A stretch of DNA of 32,286 bases from an uncultured Clostridia bacterium (GCA_947572415.1 CANPBT010000017.1:1-32286); one strand, 5' to 3'. Shown: positions 16,776 through 25,147, counted from the stretch's first letter. A program made the numbers and translations. Notes: generated by a model from the sequence alone, not told the origin.

Positions 16776-16875
16776 AAAATTTTACCTCCTCTAACCAGTC
16801 TCGCCGGATTGTTACGCGAAAAGCGTTCAGGCAGCGCAAGGGCGCGTTTAAAAAGCCCGTTCCGAGCGGCTCGGA
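16776..16875 (-). promoter_or_regulatory. Leader RNA region upstream of rplU
   Basis: About 100 transcribed bases between the predicted start and rplU. The leader begins with a TCCGAG-CCG-CTCGGA hairpin (minus strand). bL21 operons in Bacillota often carry an autoregulatory L21 leader; whether this one matches that structure cannot be judged by eye. Confidence 0.4.
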
Positions 16876-16879
16876 TAAT

Positions 16880-16909
16880 ACTTTAACATAAACGGTCAAA
16901 CGGTGTCAA
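16880..16909 (-). promoter_or_regulatory. Probable promoter of rplU-rpmA
   Basis: On the minus strand TTGACA (16904-16909) and TAAAGT (16880-16885, 4 of 6 consensus bases) are 18 bases apart. Confidence 0.55.
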
Positions 16910-16948
16910 GCGTTTTAAAGCTTGTGCGCATAAAATTTACCATATTGT

Positions 16949-16970
16949 AGCTTCCCCGTGAGGGGAAGCT
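16949..16970. repeat. Short palindrome of the dispersed repeat family
   Basis: Perfect arms AGCTTCCCC and GGGGAAGCT around GTGA, between the divergent rplU and 17029 genes. It shares its core with the other copies but lacks their flanks. Confidence 0.6.
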
Positions 16971-17028
16971 TAAAATATTGTATATTTTTAAGTTTATTTA
17001 ACAAACTCATATAAAAGGGAGTGTTTAT

Positions 17029-17466
17029 ATGGAAAACAAATCAAACAGTGAAATCGTTGCCGAAATTTACCGCAACGCGCAGCTTGCGCTTACTTCGATA
17101 TCGGATATAATAACCGAAGTTGAAGACGGGGATATACGTGAAGAAATAATGCGCCAGCACGAGGAATACGAAAAAATTTGCAGCAAAGCGGCTAAGCTTG
17201 CGCTGAACTTCGACCTCGATTTAAAAGGCCCGAGCCCCATCAAAAAAGCGATGATGTGGAGCGCGATTAAAATGGGCACCGCAAACGACAACTCGTCGCA
17301 GAACATCGCGCAGATGATGATAAGAGGTACCGTAAACGGCATAACTTCGTTAAAGACCTCTTTGACCGACGGCGAAAAGGTAATGGACGGCGAAGTGAAA
17401 AAGCTTTTAACCGAGCTTATAGCAATGGAAGAGGGCTTTGAAAAGAAGCTCAAAAAATTCCTCTGA
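17029..17466 (+). CDS. Helical hypothetical protein, ferritin-like bundle candidate
   Basis: 145 residues, no confident family. The sequence is almost wholly helical and amphipathic, with four likely helices: about 5-27 (NSEIVAEIYRNAQLALTSIS), 33-60, 68-110 (GPSPIKKAMMWSAIKMGTA, then IAQMMIRGTVNGI) and 115-144. This resembles small four-helix-bundle proteins often annotated as hypothetical in Clostridia. Conserved metal-binding Glu/His pairs are not obvious. An AAGGGAG site eight bases before the ATG supports the start. It ends at a terminator shared with the convergent rng gene. Confidence 0.8.
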   Translation: MENKSNSEIVAEIYRNAQLALTSISDIITEVEDGDIREEIMRQHEEYEKICSKAAKLALNFDLDLKGPSPIKKAMMWSAIKMGTANDNSSQNIAQMMIRGTVNGITSLKTSLTDGEKVMDGEVKKLLTELIAMEEGFEKKLKKFL

Positions 17467-17471
17467 AAATG

Positions 17472-17500
17472 AGCCCCTCGGCGATAATCGCCGAGGGGCT
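17472..17500. terminator. Bidirectional terminator between 17029 gene and rng
   Basis: Perfect palindrome with 14-base arms (17472-17485 and 17487-17500) rich in GC, placed between two convergent stop codons. Confidence 0.8.
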
Positions 17501-17507
17501 TGCGTTA

Positions 17508-18995
17508 TTAAATTATTTTCACCGCGTTTGCGGGTATCTGAATGCTTCCGCAGCGGCAGTTAATCTGCTCTTCGGTGTAGCCCTTGTGCGGCACGCAGTA
17601 AATTTCAGCTTCGTCGAGGCGGGCGGCGAGGTCGCGTTTAAGCTCCTCCCAGCGGCACAGCTCGTCGAAGGCGGAGGAGTGCAAATCCACCCTGATTTTA
17701 CGGTGTCCGTCGTGGTAAAGCCTTAAAAGCCGCGCCCGCAACCCCAAAAGGTTGTATACTGTGGTTTTTATCCTGCCCGTGCCGCAGTGGCGGCAGGGTG
17801 TAGTCATTGCCGAAAGCGGGTTCGCGCCCGAGCGCTTTCTTGTAAACTCGACGAGCCCGAATTGAGAAATCGGCGCGACGGTGCACTTCGACGGGTCGCT
17901 TTTAAGCGCGCGTTCAAGCTCCTGCACAAGCGCTTTTTTATGCGTGTCGTCAGCCATATCGATAAAATCGACCACGACTATGCCGCCGATATTTCTGAGC
18001 CTGACCTGCCTTGCGATTTCCCGCGCGGCAAGAATATTCGTATAGTAAACGGTCTGTTCAAGGTCGTCGTCGCCCGTAAATTTGCCTGTGTTCACGTCTA
18101 TAACGGTCAGCGCCTCGGTATGCTCGATTACGAGATACGCGCCGTTTTCAAGCCCGACGCGGGGTGAAGTCAGTTCGCGAATCTGTTCGGATACGCCGTA
18201 AGCCTCCATAAGCTCGCGCTTGCCTTCGTAGAGTATAACGGGCTTTCTGTTAGCGGGCGGCATAAGCGAAACAAGGTCGCTTATAATCCGTTCAAGCCGT
18301 TTCGTGCCGACGATGAATTTATCTATGTCGTAGCTCAGCGTGTCGCGGAATACGCGCATATGCAGGTTCACTTCGGTGTATAATAGCTTGCCGACGGGCG
18401 CGCCGGGGACGGATTTCATAACCCCGTCGCTCACGTTGCGCATATACGCAAGCTCGGCTTCCAGCCTCTTCTTCTGCGCATACGGCGCAGCCGTACGCAT
18501 TACAAGCCCTTCTTCGTCGCTTTTAAGTCGGTTTGCGACGTACAGCATATTTTTACGCAACTCTTCGTCGCGAATTTTTGCGGATACGCCCGTAAAAGGA
18601 GTCGTGGGCATGTAAATGAAATATTTCCCGACGAACGAAAAGTTTACGGTGACCCTAGCGCCCTTGTTGCCGACGGGCGCTTTTACGACCTGTACGGCAA
18701 TTTCGTCGCCGCATTTAAGCTCGGGTAAAGCGGGCGCGCCGCCGACGCCGTCGTACCTCGTCCTGTCGGGCAAAGCGTCGTCCGCGGAAAGGTAACAGTT
18801 CCGCTCCAGCCCGCAATCGACGAACGCGGCGTTCATTCCCGGCAGAACGTTCACGACCCGACCTTTATAAATGTTCCCCACGGGTGAAGCGTATTCCTTT
18901 TTTTCGAACCCGAACTCGTCTATCTTTCCGTTGATAACGGCGGCAGCCACGTTATATCCGCAATATTCGTCAAAAAAAATCGTCTTTTTTGCCAT
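17508..18995 (-). CDS. rng: Ribonuclease G/E family endoribonuclease
   Basis: 495-residue RNase G-type enzyme that cuts single-stranded AU-rich RNA and acts in rRNA or mRNA processing. An S1 RNA-binding domain lies at about 36-120 (GNIYKGRVVNVLPGMNAAFVD). The RNase H-like catalytic part carries Asp300 in VIDVNTG and Asp343 in VVVDFIDM, the expected Mg2+ ligands. The zinc-link cysteines are in CRHCG (401-405). Length fits RNase G rather than the long RNase E, since there is no degradosome-scaffold tail. A GGAGAAG site precedes the ATG. Its position close to rplU-rpmA is typical, though here a small gene on the other strand lies between them. Confidence 0.93.
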   Translation of the reverse strand: MAKKTIFFDEYCGYNVAAAVINGKIDEFGFEKKEYASPVGNIYKGRVVNVLPGMNAAFVDCGLERNCYLSADDALPDRTRYDGVGGAPALPELKCGDEIAVQVVKAPVGNKGARVTVNFSFVGKYFIYMPTTPFTGVSAKIRDEELRKNMLYVANRLKSDEEGLVMRTAAPYAQKKRLEAELAYMRNVSDGVMKSVPGAPVGKLLYTEVNLHMRVFRDTLSYDIDKFIVGTKRLERIISDLVSLMPPANRKPVILYEGKRELMEAYGVSEQIRELTSPRVGLENGAYLVIEHTEALTVIDVNTGKFTGDDDLEQTVYYTNILAAREIARQVRLRNIGGIVVVDFIDMADDTHKKALVQELERALKSDPSKCTVAPISQFGLVEFTRKRSGANPLSAMTTPCRHCGTGRIKTTVYNLLGLRARLLRLYHDGHRKIRVDLHSSAFDELCRWEELKRDLAARLDEAEIYCVPHKGYTEEQINCRCGSIQIPANAVKII

Positions 18996-19019
18996 ATCTT
19001 CTCCGCGCTGTTTTTTACA

Positions 19020-19048
19020 ATTATATTATATCCGAAAAAAATTATCAA
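19020..19048 (-). promoter_or_regulatory. Promoter of rng
   Basis: On the minus strand TTGATA (19043-19048) and exact TATAAT (19020-19025) are 17 bases apart. Confidence 0.75.
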
Positions 19049-19075
19049 TAAAAAAACCGTCCGTATCGGGTTTAA

Positions 19076-19104
19076 TTGACAATTAATGCGTTTATCTATA
19101 TAAT
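19076..19104 (+). promoter_or_regulatory. Consensus promoter of the SecB-like gene
   Basis: Exact TTGACA (19076-19081) and TATAAT (19099-19104) with a 17-base spacer, divergent from the rng promoter. Confidence 0.88.
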
Positions 19105-19143
19105 ATAAGTAAATAATATATTAAAACCAACCAGGAGAAAATT

Positions 19144-19578
19144 ATGAAATTCGATTTTAAAGGGATAACCGCGGAAGAACTTTCTTTCAAACTCAACCGC
19201 GTAAAGCTCAACACTGAAGACAAGCTTGATATCAAGCCCCAGTTTTCGCGCCAGGTGCGCAAGGTTACGGGCAACGATAAGCTGAACTTTATCGCGCTGT
19301 CGGTAAAAATCCAGTCGACCGAGGCCGAACCCAAACCTTTCGACATCAACGTAACGCTCGTAGGCGTATTCGAAGTGGAGGTTGCCAACGAAAACGAAGA
19401 AAGAACCTTTGTAATAGAGGGCACCAAACTTCTGTACCCGTATCTTCGCGCGGCGGTCACCAACCTTACTGCGGGCGCGTACGTAGCCCCGCTGAACCTG
19501 CCCGTAATATCGGGGCCCATCTTCCCCGAGGACAGGGACGTTTTCGCTTTCTCCGTGGATAACAGTAAACTCAATTAA
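19144..19578 (+). CDS. SecB-like export chaperone protein
   Basis: 144 residues. The C-terminal half carries the SecB signature: LLYPYLRAAVTNLTAGAY followed by APLNLPVISG, which corresponds to LFPYAR and LNLAPVNF of E. coli SecB. The N-terminal half has the alternating strand pattern of the SecB beta-sheet (LNFIALSVKI, FDINVTLVGVFEVEV). SecB holds preproteins unfolded for SecA; it is typical of Proteobacteria and infrequent in Gram-positives, where SecB-like proteins are sometimes tied to toxin-antitoxin loci. No toxin gene is adjacent. It has an AGGAG site, a consensus promoter and a terminator of its own, so it is a single-gene unit upstream of two lipoprotein genes. Confidence 0.75.
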   Translation: MKFDFKGITAEELSFKLNRVKLNTEDKLDIKPQFSRQVRKVTGNDKLNFIALSVKIQSTEAEPKPFDINVTLVGVFEVEVANENEERTFVIEGTKLLYPYLRAAVTNLTAGAYVAPLNLPVISGPIFPEDRDVFAFSVDNSKLN

Positions 19579-19590
19579 GTATATATTTTG

Positions 19591-19623
19591 AATAGGGGTT
19601 GCTCCGCAACCCCTATTTTTTGT
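19591..19623 (+). terminator. Terminator after the SecB-like gene
   Basis: Perfect 12-base arms 19591-19602 and 19606-19617 with a TCC loop, followed by a run of T. Confidence 0.9.
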
Positions 19624-19804
19624 TGCGACGTGGTTAAGGCAGAAATTAACAAAAAAAATTTTTTAAAAAAGTTGTTTCATATTGTTGCATAATTTAAAAG
19701 ACTATGATAGTATAATGTATAATTATAAACGAATTTTTGAATATTTATAAATATTTCTTATTAATCAAATCAAAAAAACTTATAATTTAAAAGGAGACGG
19801 AATT
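19624..19804 (+). promoter_or_regulatory. AT-rich leader of the large lipoprotein gene
   Basis: Very AT-rich gap. TATAAT occurs at 19711-19716 and 19718-19723, but the nearest -35-like TTGCAT (19685-19690) is spaced 20 bases from the first, so the promoter is uncertain. If it is real, the 5' leader is about 80 bases. An AAAGGAG ribosome site follows near 19790. Confidence 0.45.
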
Positions 19805-22114
19805 ATGAAAACGAGAAAGAAACTGCTTATCGCATTGCTTTCGGCAACATGCATAACGGCGGGCGCGTTCGGGCTTGCCGCCTGCAAGGACAAAACGTCG
19901 GACGTTGACCAACGCATAATGGCGGCGTACGAACTGTATGCGGAAGCTGCCGGCGACGGTGCAATGACTTATGAAGAGTGGCTTGCTTCCATTAAAGGTC
20001 AGCAGGGCGAACCGGGCAAAGACGGTGCTAACGGTACTAACGGCAAAGACGGCGAGGACGGCAAGGACGGGGTTGACGGCTCAACCTGGCTTTTCGGCGA
20101 AGTTGCGCCCGCGTCAACCGCAGGCAAGACGGGCGACTTCTACCTCGATACTAAAACATTCGATATATATTTAAAATCGGCAACCGGCTGGGAGAAAAAG
20201 GGCAATATCAAAGGCGCCGACGGTGAAGACGGAGCCGACGGTGAGAACGGAGCCCCCGGTACGCCCGGCGACCCCGGTACACCCGGTGCGCCCGGTGCGC
20301 CCGGTATCGACGGCGTTGGTATTGCAAATATCACGCTGACCGGAAACGTGCTTAAAATTTTCTTTACCGACCCCGCAAAAGCGCCCGTTGAGCTCGAACT
20401 CCCCGAAGAGCTTTTCCATAAACATAACTACGGCGCTCCGGTTGAATTTATGCCGGCTACTTTTGATAAGGAAGGTATTTCTTATAAGGTGTGTGAAGAT
20501 GACGGACATGTCGAATTTTTCCAGACGGAGAAGATCGGCACGCTGAGCAATCCCGCGCAGGTTTCGGAAGACGGCGACGTGGTTGTTCCCGGTGAAGATA
20601 CGGTTTATTTCAAATATACGGCAAAAGCCGACGGCTATCTCCGCGTGGAAACCCCTATTGACGGCTGGAATTATAGTAGCAAATTCTGGGTATACGATAC
20701 CGAAAAATACGACTCGGAGAATGCGGAGGATTTGTATAACCATGGTGATATAAAAGGTTATACGACGGAGTGCTACCTTAAAGCGGGGGAATCAGCTTAC
20801 ATAAAGGCATACGGCTCGGATTATAAAGTCGAAGATAAGTATCTCATCAACGTAAAACTTTACAAGGACACGGAAACCTATCCTTACGGCGTTACCGTAA
20901 AGGGCCCCGACGAAGAAGCGATAGCAAACGCAACTGTAAAGTTGTATACGGGCGTACGTGACGAAAATTATGACTGGACGTATACTGTTGCTTATACCGC
21001 AACTACAAATGCAAACGGTAAAGCAGAGTTCAATGTTAAAATGATTAGCTCAAATTATTATATCGAAGTAACCGCGCCCGCGGATACCGATTATATAGGA
21101 TATACAATCGAAGAAAATTCTAATGAGTATTTGAAACCGTTGACGTTTGTAACAGATACCGAAGTAGAACTGAATAAAAACGTGGATTATAACATAACCG
21201 TTGTTTATCCGGACGGGACACCCGTTACAGGCGTTAAAGTAAAATTATCGAATTACAGCAGTTATAATAATATCGGGCTTGAAAAAGACGTTGATGCTTC
21301 GGGCAATGTGCACTTCAAAACAGAAGCTTATAGTTATTACGTATTTATCGACAATATCCCCGAAGGCTTTGAGCTTGCTCCAAAAACAAGACTTTCGGAT
21401 ACTACGCAGACTATTACATTACAAAAAGCGCCTCAGACGGTTACCGTTACCAACAATGCCGCTACGGTCAACGCGGTAGTCGGCGAAAGGTATAAAATTT
21501 CAAATGAAGCTACCGGTATATATACGCTTACGGTTACAAATGGGTATATCGATACGTTGACGGATAGAGGAAGTTCGGTATTTACCAACGGCGAAGCCGG
21601 CTACAAATCCGGTTATACTTTTGAAAAAGACGCAAACAACAAGATTACGAAAATAACTTATAAAACAACATATTATCCCGTAGACTGGGTTTTCACTGTG
21701 AGCGAGGCTGCCACTGTCAACTTCAATTATATGCAGATTGAATTCACCAAGGAAGAAGTAGGTAACTCTCTTACGGTAAACGCGTTGGCAAATACCGATT
21801 ACAAGTTCAATATCGAAGCGGGTAAAACCTATACCGTTACCACCGACAGCGGTAAATATCTGTATACCGTTAAAGTTGACTCGAATTATTCGGCTGTAGT
21901 AAGTGCTTCCGGCTTGAACGAGTATAATAAAGAAGAGGGTGATTCCGTTACCGTCGATAGGGTAGATTCCGGCAAGACGGACGGCGACGGCAACCCTATA
22001 TATAACGAATACGTATTGTCGTTTACGACGACGAGGGCTACGGATTATATCATTGTTTCGCTTGAAAATGCGGGGAATATCACTATAACCGTTACAGACG
22101 CTCCCGCAGCTTAA
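19805..22114 (+). CDS. Surface lipoprotein with collagen-like tracts and Ig-like domains
   Basis: 769 residues. A signal peptide ends in the lipobox LAAC with lipidated Cys27. Residues about 36-64 (ELYAEAAGDG and MTYEEWLASIKG) are a motif familiar from collagen-like and phage-fibre-type proteins. They lead into Gly-X-Y triplets at 65-92. A WLFGEVAPA...GDFYLDTKT module follows, then a second Gly-X-Y tract around 138-165, rich in GAP and GTP triplets. After it come beta-rich segments, including two with the Gly-Val-Thr-Val-Lys / NATVKLYTG pattern of carboxypeptidase-regulatory or SpaA-like folds (about 360-430 and 460-540). It is probably displayed on the outer face of the membrane or wall, with an unknown target. 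An AAAGGAG site precedes the ATG. A terminator follows. Confidence 0.85.
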   Translation: MKTRKKLLIALLSATCITAGAFGLAACKDKTSDVDQRIMAAYELYAEAAGDGAMTYEEWLASIKGQQGEPGKDGANGTNGKDGEDGKDGVDGSTWLFGEVAPASTAGKTGDFYLDTKTFDIYLKSATGWEKKGNIKGADGEDGADGENGAPGTPGDPGTPGAPGAPGIDGVGIANITLTGNVLKIFFTDPAKAPVELELPEELFHKHNYGAPVEFMPATFDKEGISYKVCEDDGHVEFFQTEKIGTLSNPAQVSEDGDVVVPGEDTVYFKYTAKADGYLRVETPIDGWNYSSKFWVYDTEKYDSENAEDLYNHGDIKGYTTECYLKAGESAYIKAYGSDYKVEDKYLINVKLYKDTETYPYGVTVKGPDEEAIANATVKLYTGVRDENYDWTYTVAYTATTNANGKAEFNVKMISSNYYIEVTAPADTDYIGYTIEENSNEYLKPLTFVTDTEVELNKNVDYNITVVYPDGTPVTGVKVKLSNYSSYNNIGLEKDVDASGNVHFKTEAYSYYVFIDNIPEGFELAPKTRLSDTTQTITLQKAPQTVTVTNNAATVNAVVGERYKISNEATGIYTLTVTNGYIDTLTDRGSSVFTNGEAGYKSGYTFEKDANNKITKITYKTTYYPVDWVFTVSEAATVNFNYMQIEFTKEEVGNSLTVNALANTDYKFNIEAGKTYTVTTDSGKYLYTVKVDSNYSAVVSASGLNEYNKEEGDSVTVDRVDSGKTDGDGNPIYNEYVLSFTTTRATDYIIVSLENAGNITITVTDAPAA

Positions 22115-22119
22115 ATTTA

Positions 22120-22156
22120 AACCAGAGGCTTCCCCGCGGGGAAGCCTCTGGTTTTT
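22120..22156 (+). terminator. Terminator built on the dispersed palindrome core
   Basis: Perfect 14-base arms 22122-22135 and 22138-22151, followed by TTTTT. Its centre is the same GGCTTCCCC/GGGGAAGCC seen in the dispersed repeats. Confidence 0.9.
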
Positions 22157-22159
22157 AAG

Positions 22160-22188
22160 TTGACATAAGCGGCAAGCTTATATATAAT
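22160..22188 (+). promoter_or_regulatory. Consensus promoter of the LRR lipoprotein gene
   Basis: Exact TTGACA (22160-22165) and TATAAT (22183-22188) with a 17-base spacer, just after the preceding terminator. Confidence 0.88.
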
Positions 22189-22225
22189 AGTGTAAATAAT
22201 GCAAACAATATATTAAAAGGTTAGT

Positions 22226-23395
22226 ATGCAAATGAAATTTAAATTTACGGCAATTGCGCTTGCGGCGGCTTTTGCACTCGGCGCGGTCGGCTTAACCGCC
22301 TGCGTGGACGGAAAGGACGGCGAGGACGGTAAAGACGGGATAAACGGAGTAGACGGCGCGCCGGGCAAAGACGGCGAGGACGGCGTCGGCATTTCCGACG
22401 TTTATATCGATAAGGACGGAAACCTTATCGTAAAATTCACCGACGGCACCGAAAAAAATTGCGGCAAGCTGCCCGACGGGGGCGGAAGCGCTTACGGGGA
22501 GCAGTTCCTTTTCAACGAAATAAAGGAAAACGGCGAAGTTACGGGCTATGCGGTAAGAGGCATAGGCAGCATTTCTTCCGCCGATTTAGTCATTCCGTCG
22601 CGGTATAACGGCAAACCCGTAACCGAAATAGGCAAAAACGCGTTTTTCGACTGCGACTTTATTAAAAGCGCCTCTATCCCCGACAGCGTGGTTAATATAG
22701 CGGACGGGGCTTTCTGGGGGTGCGACGGGCTTGAAAGCGTTACGTTCGGCAACAATGTGCGGACGGTGGGCGAGGTCGCGTTTGCGTACTGTGCTTCGCT
22801 GCAAAAGTTAGATTGCCCCGATAGTCTTGATATTATAGGCGAATCTGCGTTTGCCAGCTGTACTTCGCTCGGCGAAATAAAGTTCAACGACGGGCTTAAC
22901 GAAATAGGCATAAGCGCGTTTACGGGCTGCACCGCGCTTGAAAGCGTAACCATACCCGACAGCGTGGCGACCATAGGGCACGCGCTGTTTATGCAGAGCT
23001 TCAACCTCAAAAGCGTAAAGGTGTCCGCAAACGTCACGGCTATACCCGAGTACTGCTTTGCCGAGTGTTCGGCGCTCGAAAGCGTGCAAATAGGCGACAA
23101 GGTGGAAAAAATCGGCTACTCCGCGTTTTTCCAGATAGCCGGGCTCAAAACGGTGGTGTTGCCGAAGAGCCTGAAAGAAATCGTAAGCTATGCTTTTTAC
23201 AAACTCGACAATTTCGAGGGGGTATTTTATAAAGGTACCGCCGAGGAGTGGGGTAATATAAAAATAGGTAAAAACGGCAACGAATTCGGCGACGACGGCA
23301 ACGACTGGGGCAAGGTGTATTATTACTCCGAAATTCCGCCCGCCGCGGAGGGCAACTATTGGCGATACGTCGACGGCGTGCCGACAAAGTGGTAG
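22226..23395 (+). CDS. Lipoprotein with collagen-like tract and BspA-type leucine-rich repeats
   Basis: 389 residues. The signal peptide ends in the lipobox LTAC with Cys26. A short Gly-X-Y tract rich in GKDGED triplets runs from about 29 to 56. It is followed by a small beta segment (VYIDKDGNLIVKFTDGT) and a block of about nine repeats of roughly 23 residues (110-350) of the LRR_5/BspA type, for example the unit IGISAFTGCTALESVTIPDS. BspA-like proteins act in adhesion; the target here is unknown. AAAAGG precedes the ATG at 22226; an ATG two codons later (22232) is equally possible. Together with the previous gene it forms a pair of collagen-tract lipoproteins, each with its own promoter. Confidence 0.87.
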   Translation: MQMKFKFTAIALAAAFALGAVGLTACVDGKDGEDGKDGINGVDGAPGKDGEDGVGISDVYIDKDGNLIVKFTDGTEKNCGKLPDGGGSAYGEQFLFNEIKENGEVTGYAVRGIGSISSADLVIPSRYNGKPVTEIGKNAFFDCDFIKSASIPDSVVNIADGAFWGCDGLESVTFGNNVRTVGEVAFAYCASLQKLDCPDSLDIIGESAFASCTSLGEIKFNDGLNEIGISAFTGCTALESVTIPDSVATIGHALFMQSFNLKSVKVSANVTAIPEYCFAECSALESVQIGDKVEKIGYSAFFQIAGLKTVVLPKSLKEIVSYAFYKLDNFEGVFYKGTAEEWGNIKIGKNGNEFGDDGNDWGKVYYYSEIPPAAEGNYWRYVDGVPTKW

Positions 23396-23398
23396 GGG

Positions 23399-23580
23399 TA
23401 GCCTCATCACCGCTACGCTTTTCTTCGCGGAGCTTCTCAAACGGCGTAAGGATAAACGCCGTTTTCGGGCACCGCTTGCGCCTTTCATTATGCGCAAGCT
23501 CATCTATGTTTTGCAAAACAACGGGTGTCCGTTGTTTTAAGAATGCAAAACTTTGTCCCGAGAGGGGAAGCCTACAATAG
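23399..23580. repeat. Hairpin-rich repeat region between convergent genes
   Basis: The gap is bounded by ends of the dispersed repeat family: CCTCATCACCGC on the left and GGGGAAGCCTACAATA on the right. Between them lie three perfect hairpins: AAACGGCGT/ACGCCGTTT (23439-23464), GCTTGCGC/GCGCAAGC (23474-23499) and AAAACAACGG/CCGTTGTTTT (23515-23538). The last has T-rich and A-rich outer arms and could terminate both flanking genes. No coding capacity is supported. Confidence 0.6.
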
Positions 23581-23582
23581 GG

Positions 23583-25112
23583 TTAAAGCATGGGCGAAAA
23601 GAGATTGAGCACCGCGTTTGCAAGCGAAGCTATGAAATTCATTTTGAAATTGCTTTCCGTAATCTCGCGCGAAACGGCGAGCGTGTTTTCGAAATCCCGC
23701 TTTATGTCGGCAATACACGGCGTTTTATAGAGCACCGCGCCGCATTCGTAATGGTGCACGAGGCTGCGGTAGTCGAGGTTTATCGTGCCGACGAACGCGA
23801 CGGCGTCGTCGGTCAGCATGCCTTTCGCGTGGATAAACCCCGGCGTGTACTCGTAAATTTTTACGCCCGACTGCAATAAGTGGCGGTAATTCGAGCGGGT
23901 CATATTGAAAACTATCTTCTTATCGGGCACGGCGGGGGTGATTATTTTTACGTCGACCCCGCGCATTGCTGCGTTCCTGAGCGCGGAAATAAGCGTGTAG
24001 TCGGGTATAAGATACGGCGTGGTTATATACGCGTATTTTTTTGCCGAATTGAGCATATTTATATAATTGTTTTCGCCTATGCGTTCGGTGTAAAAGGGCT
24101 TGGGGCCGTCGCCGAACGGGTGTACGTATCCGCCGCCGTCGAATTTTTCGTATTCGATATTAAGATATTTGCCGTAATCGGATTTGGTTTTCGAGGTTAC
24201 GTCGAAGGTGTGCAGAAACATCGCCGTGAAATTGCTTACGGCGGAGCCGCGCACTCTGAGCGCAGTATCCTTCCAGTGCCCGAAGCGGTTTTTCGCGTTT
24301 ATATACTCGTCGGCGATGTTGACGCCGCCCGTGTACGCGACTTTCCCGTCGATAACCGTAATTTTTCTGTGGTCGCGGTTGTTGTGTATGCCGCTGACAA
24401 CGGGCATGAAACGGTTGAACTTATACGAGTTTATGCCCGCTTTTCGCAGTTTTTTATAGTAACCGCCGGGCAGCAGCCCCGCGCAGCCGATATCGTCGTA
24501 CAAAACCCGCACTTCGACGCCCGCCGCCGCTTTTTCAGTGAGCACGGCGAGTATTTCGCTCCACATTTTACCGAAGTCAATAATGAAATATTCCATAAAT
24601 ATAAACTTTTCGGCTTTTTTCAGCTCCTTTAAAAGGTCGGCGTAAAAGTCCTCGCCGAGGGGGAAATATTTAACCTCGTTGTCAAGGTGGCCGCGGCTAT
24701 ACGCGGTGGCGCGCAGATATGCTTCGATATCCGCCTTGTCGCCCAAAAACTCCGTAATCTTTTCGTTTTCGGTTTTAGTCAGTTCGGAGTATTTTTTACA
24801 CCTTGCGGCTATCTCGATTGCAAGTTTATATTGTTTTAACGGCATTTTCGAGTTAGCGAAAAGGCAGTAAATCAAAAACCCGAACAGCGGGACTATAAGC
24901 ACGACGACCAGCCAGGCGAGCTTGAACTCGGGGCTTTCCTTTTTGTTTATGATACCGAGGATTATGAGCACGCCGAAAAACGTGGTTACAACCTGAAACG
25001 CGAAAATATATTGCTCGCAGACGGCAATCAGCACGCCGAAAACCCATACCTGCAATATGAGTATTAAAAACGATATGAAAATTTTGCTGAAAAGCATTTT
25101 AAACAATTTCAT
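23583..25112 (-). CDS. cls: Cardiolipin synthase, phospholipase D type
   Basis: 509-residue membrane enzyme that joins two phosphatidylglycerols into cardiolipin. N-terminal hydrophobic helices lie at about 8-30, 35-55 and 65-85. Two HKD catalytic motifs are intact: HRKITVID in the middle and HAKGMLTD near the C-terminus. Length matches Cls (about 480-510). The promoter -10 box ends seven bases before the ATG, so the transcript probably starts at the start codon; a GAGGTG present upstream lies between the promoter boxes and would not be transcribed. It converges on the LRR lipoprotein gene, with a hairpin-rich repeat between the two stops. Confidence 0.93.
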   Translation of the reverse strand: MKLFKMLFSKIFISFLILILQVWVFGVLIAVCEQYIFAFQVVTTFFGVLIILGIINKKESPEFKLAWLVVVLIVPLFGFLIYCLFANSKMPLKQYKLAIEIAARCKKYSELTKTENEKITEFLGDKADIEAYLRATAYSRGHLDNEVKYFPLGEDFYADLLKELKKAEKFIFMEYFIIDFGKMWSEILAVLTEKAAAGVEVRVLYDDIGCAGLLPGGYYKKLRKAGINSYKFNRFMPVVSGIHNNRDHRKITVIDGKVAYTGGVNIADEYINAKNRFGHWKDTALRVRGSAVSNFTAMFLHTFDVTSKTKSDYGKYLNIEYEKFDGGGYVHPFGDGPKPFYTERIGENNYINMLNSAKKYAYITTPYLIPDYTLISALRNAAMRGVDVKIITPAVPDKKIVFNMTRSNYRHLLQSGVKIYEYTPGFIHAKGMLTDDAVAFVGTINLDYRSLVHHYECGAVLYKTPCIADIKRDFENTLAVSREITESNFKMNFIASLANAVLNLFSPML

Positions 25113-25118
25113 ATAAAA

Positions 25119-25147
25119 ATTTTAACACCTCATAAGCGTAATGTCAA
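25119..25147 (-). promoter_or_regulatory. Promoter of cls, positioned for a leaderless transcript
   Basis: On the minus strand TTGACA (25142-25147) and TAAAAT (25119-25124) are 17 bases apart. The expected start of transcription is at about 25112-25113, the first base of the cls ATG. Confidence 0.75.

Noticed and set aside
19971..20334. Collagen-like triplets considered as a phage tail-fibre gene or prophage
   Set aside because: The protein has a lipobox signal peptide and no phage structural neighbours.
23880..24632. Long plus-strand open frame inside the cls region
   Set aside because: It lies wholly antisense to cls, which has intact HKD motifs; no ribosome site and no family features.
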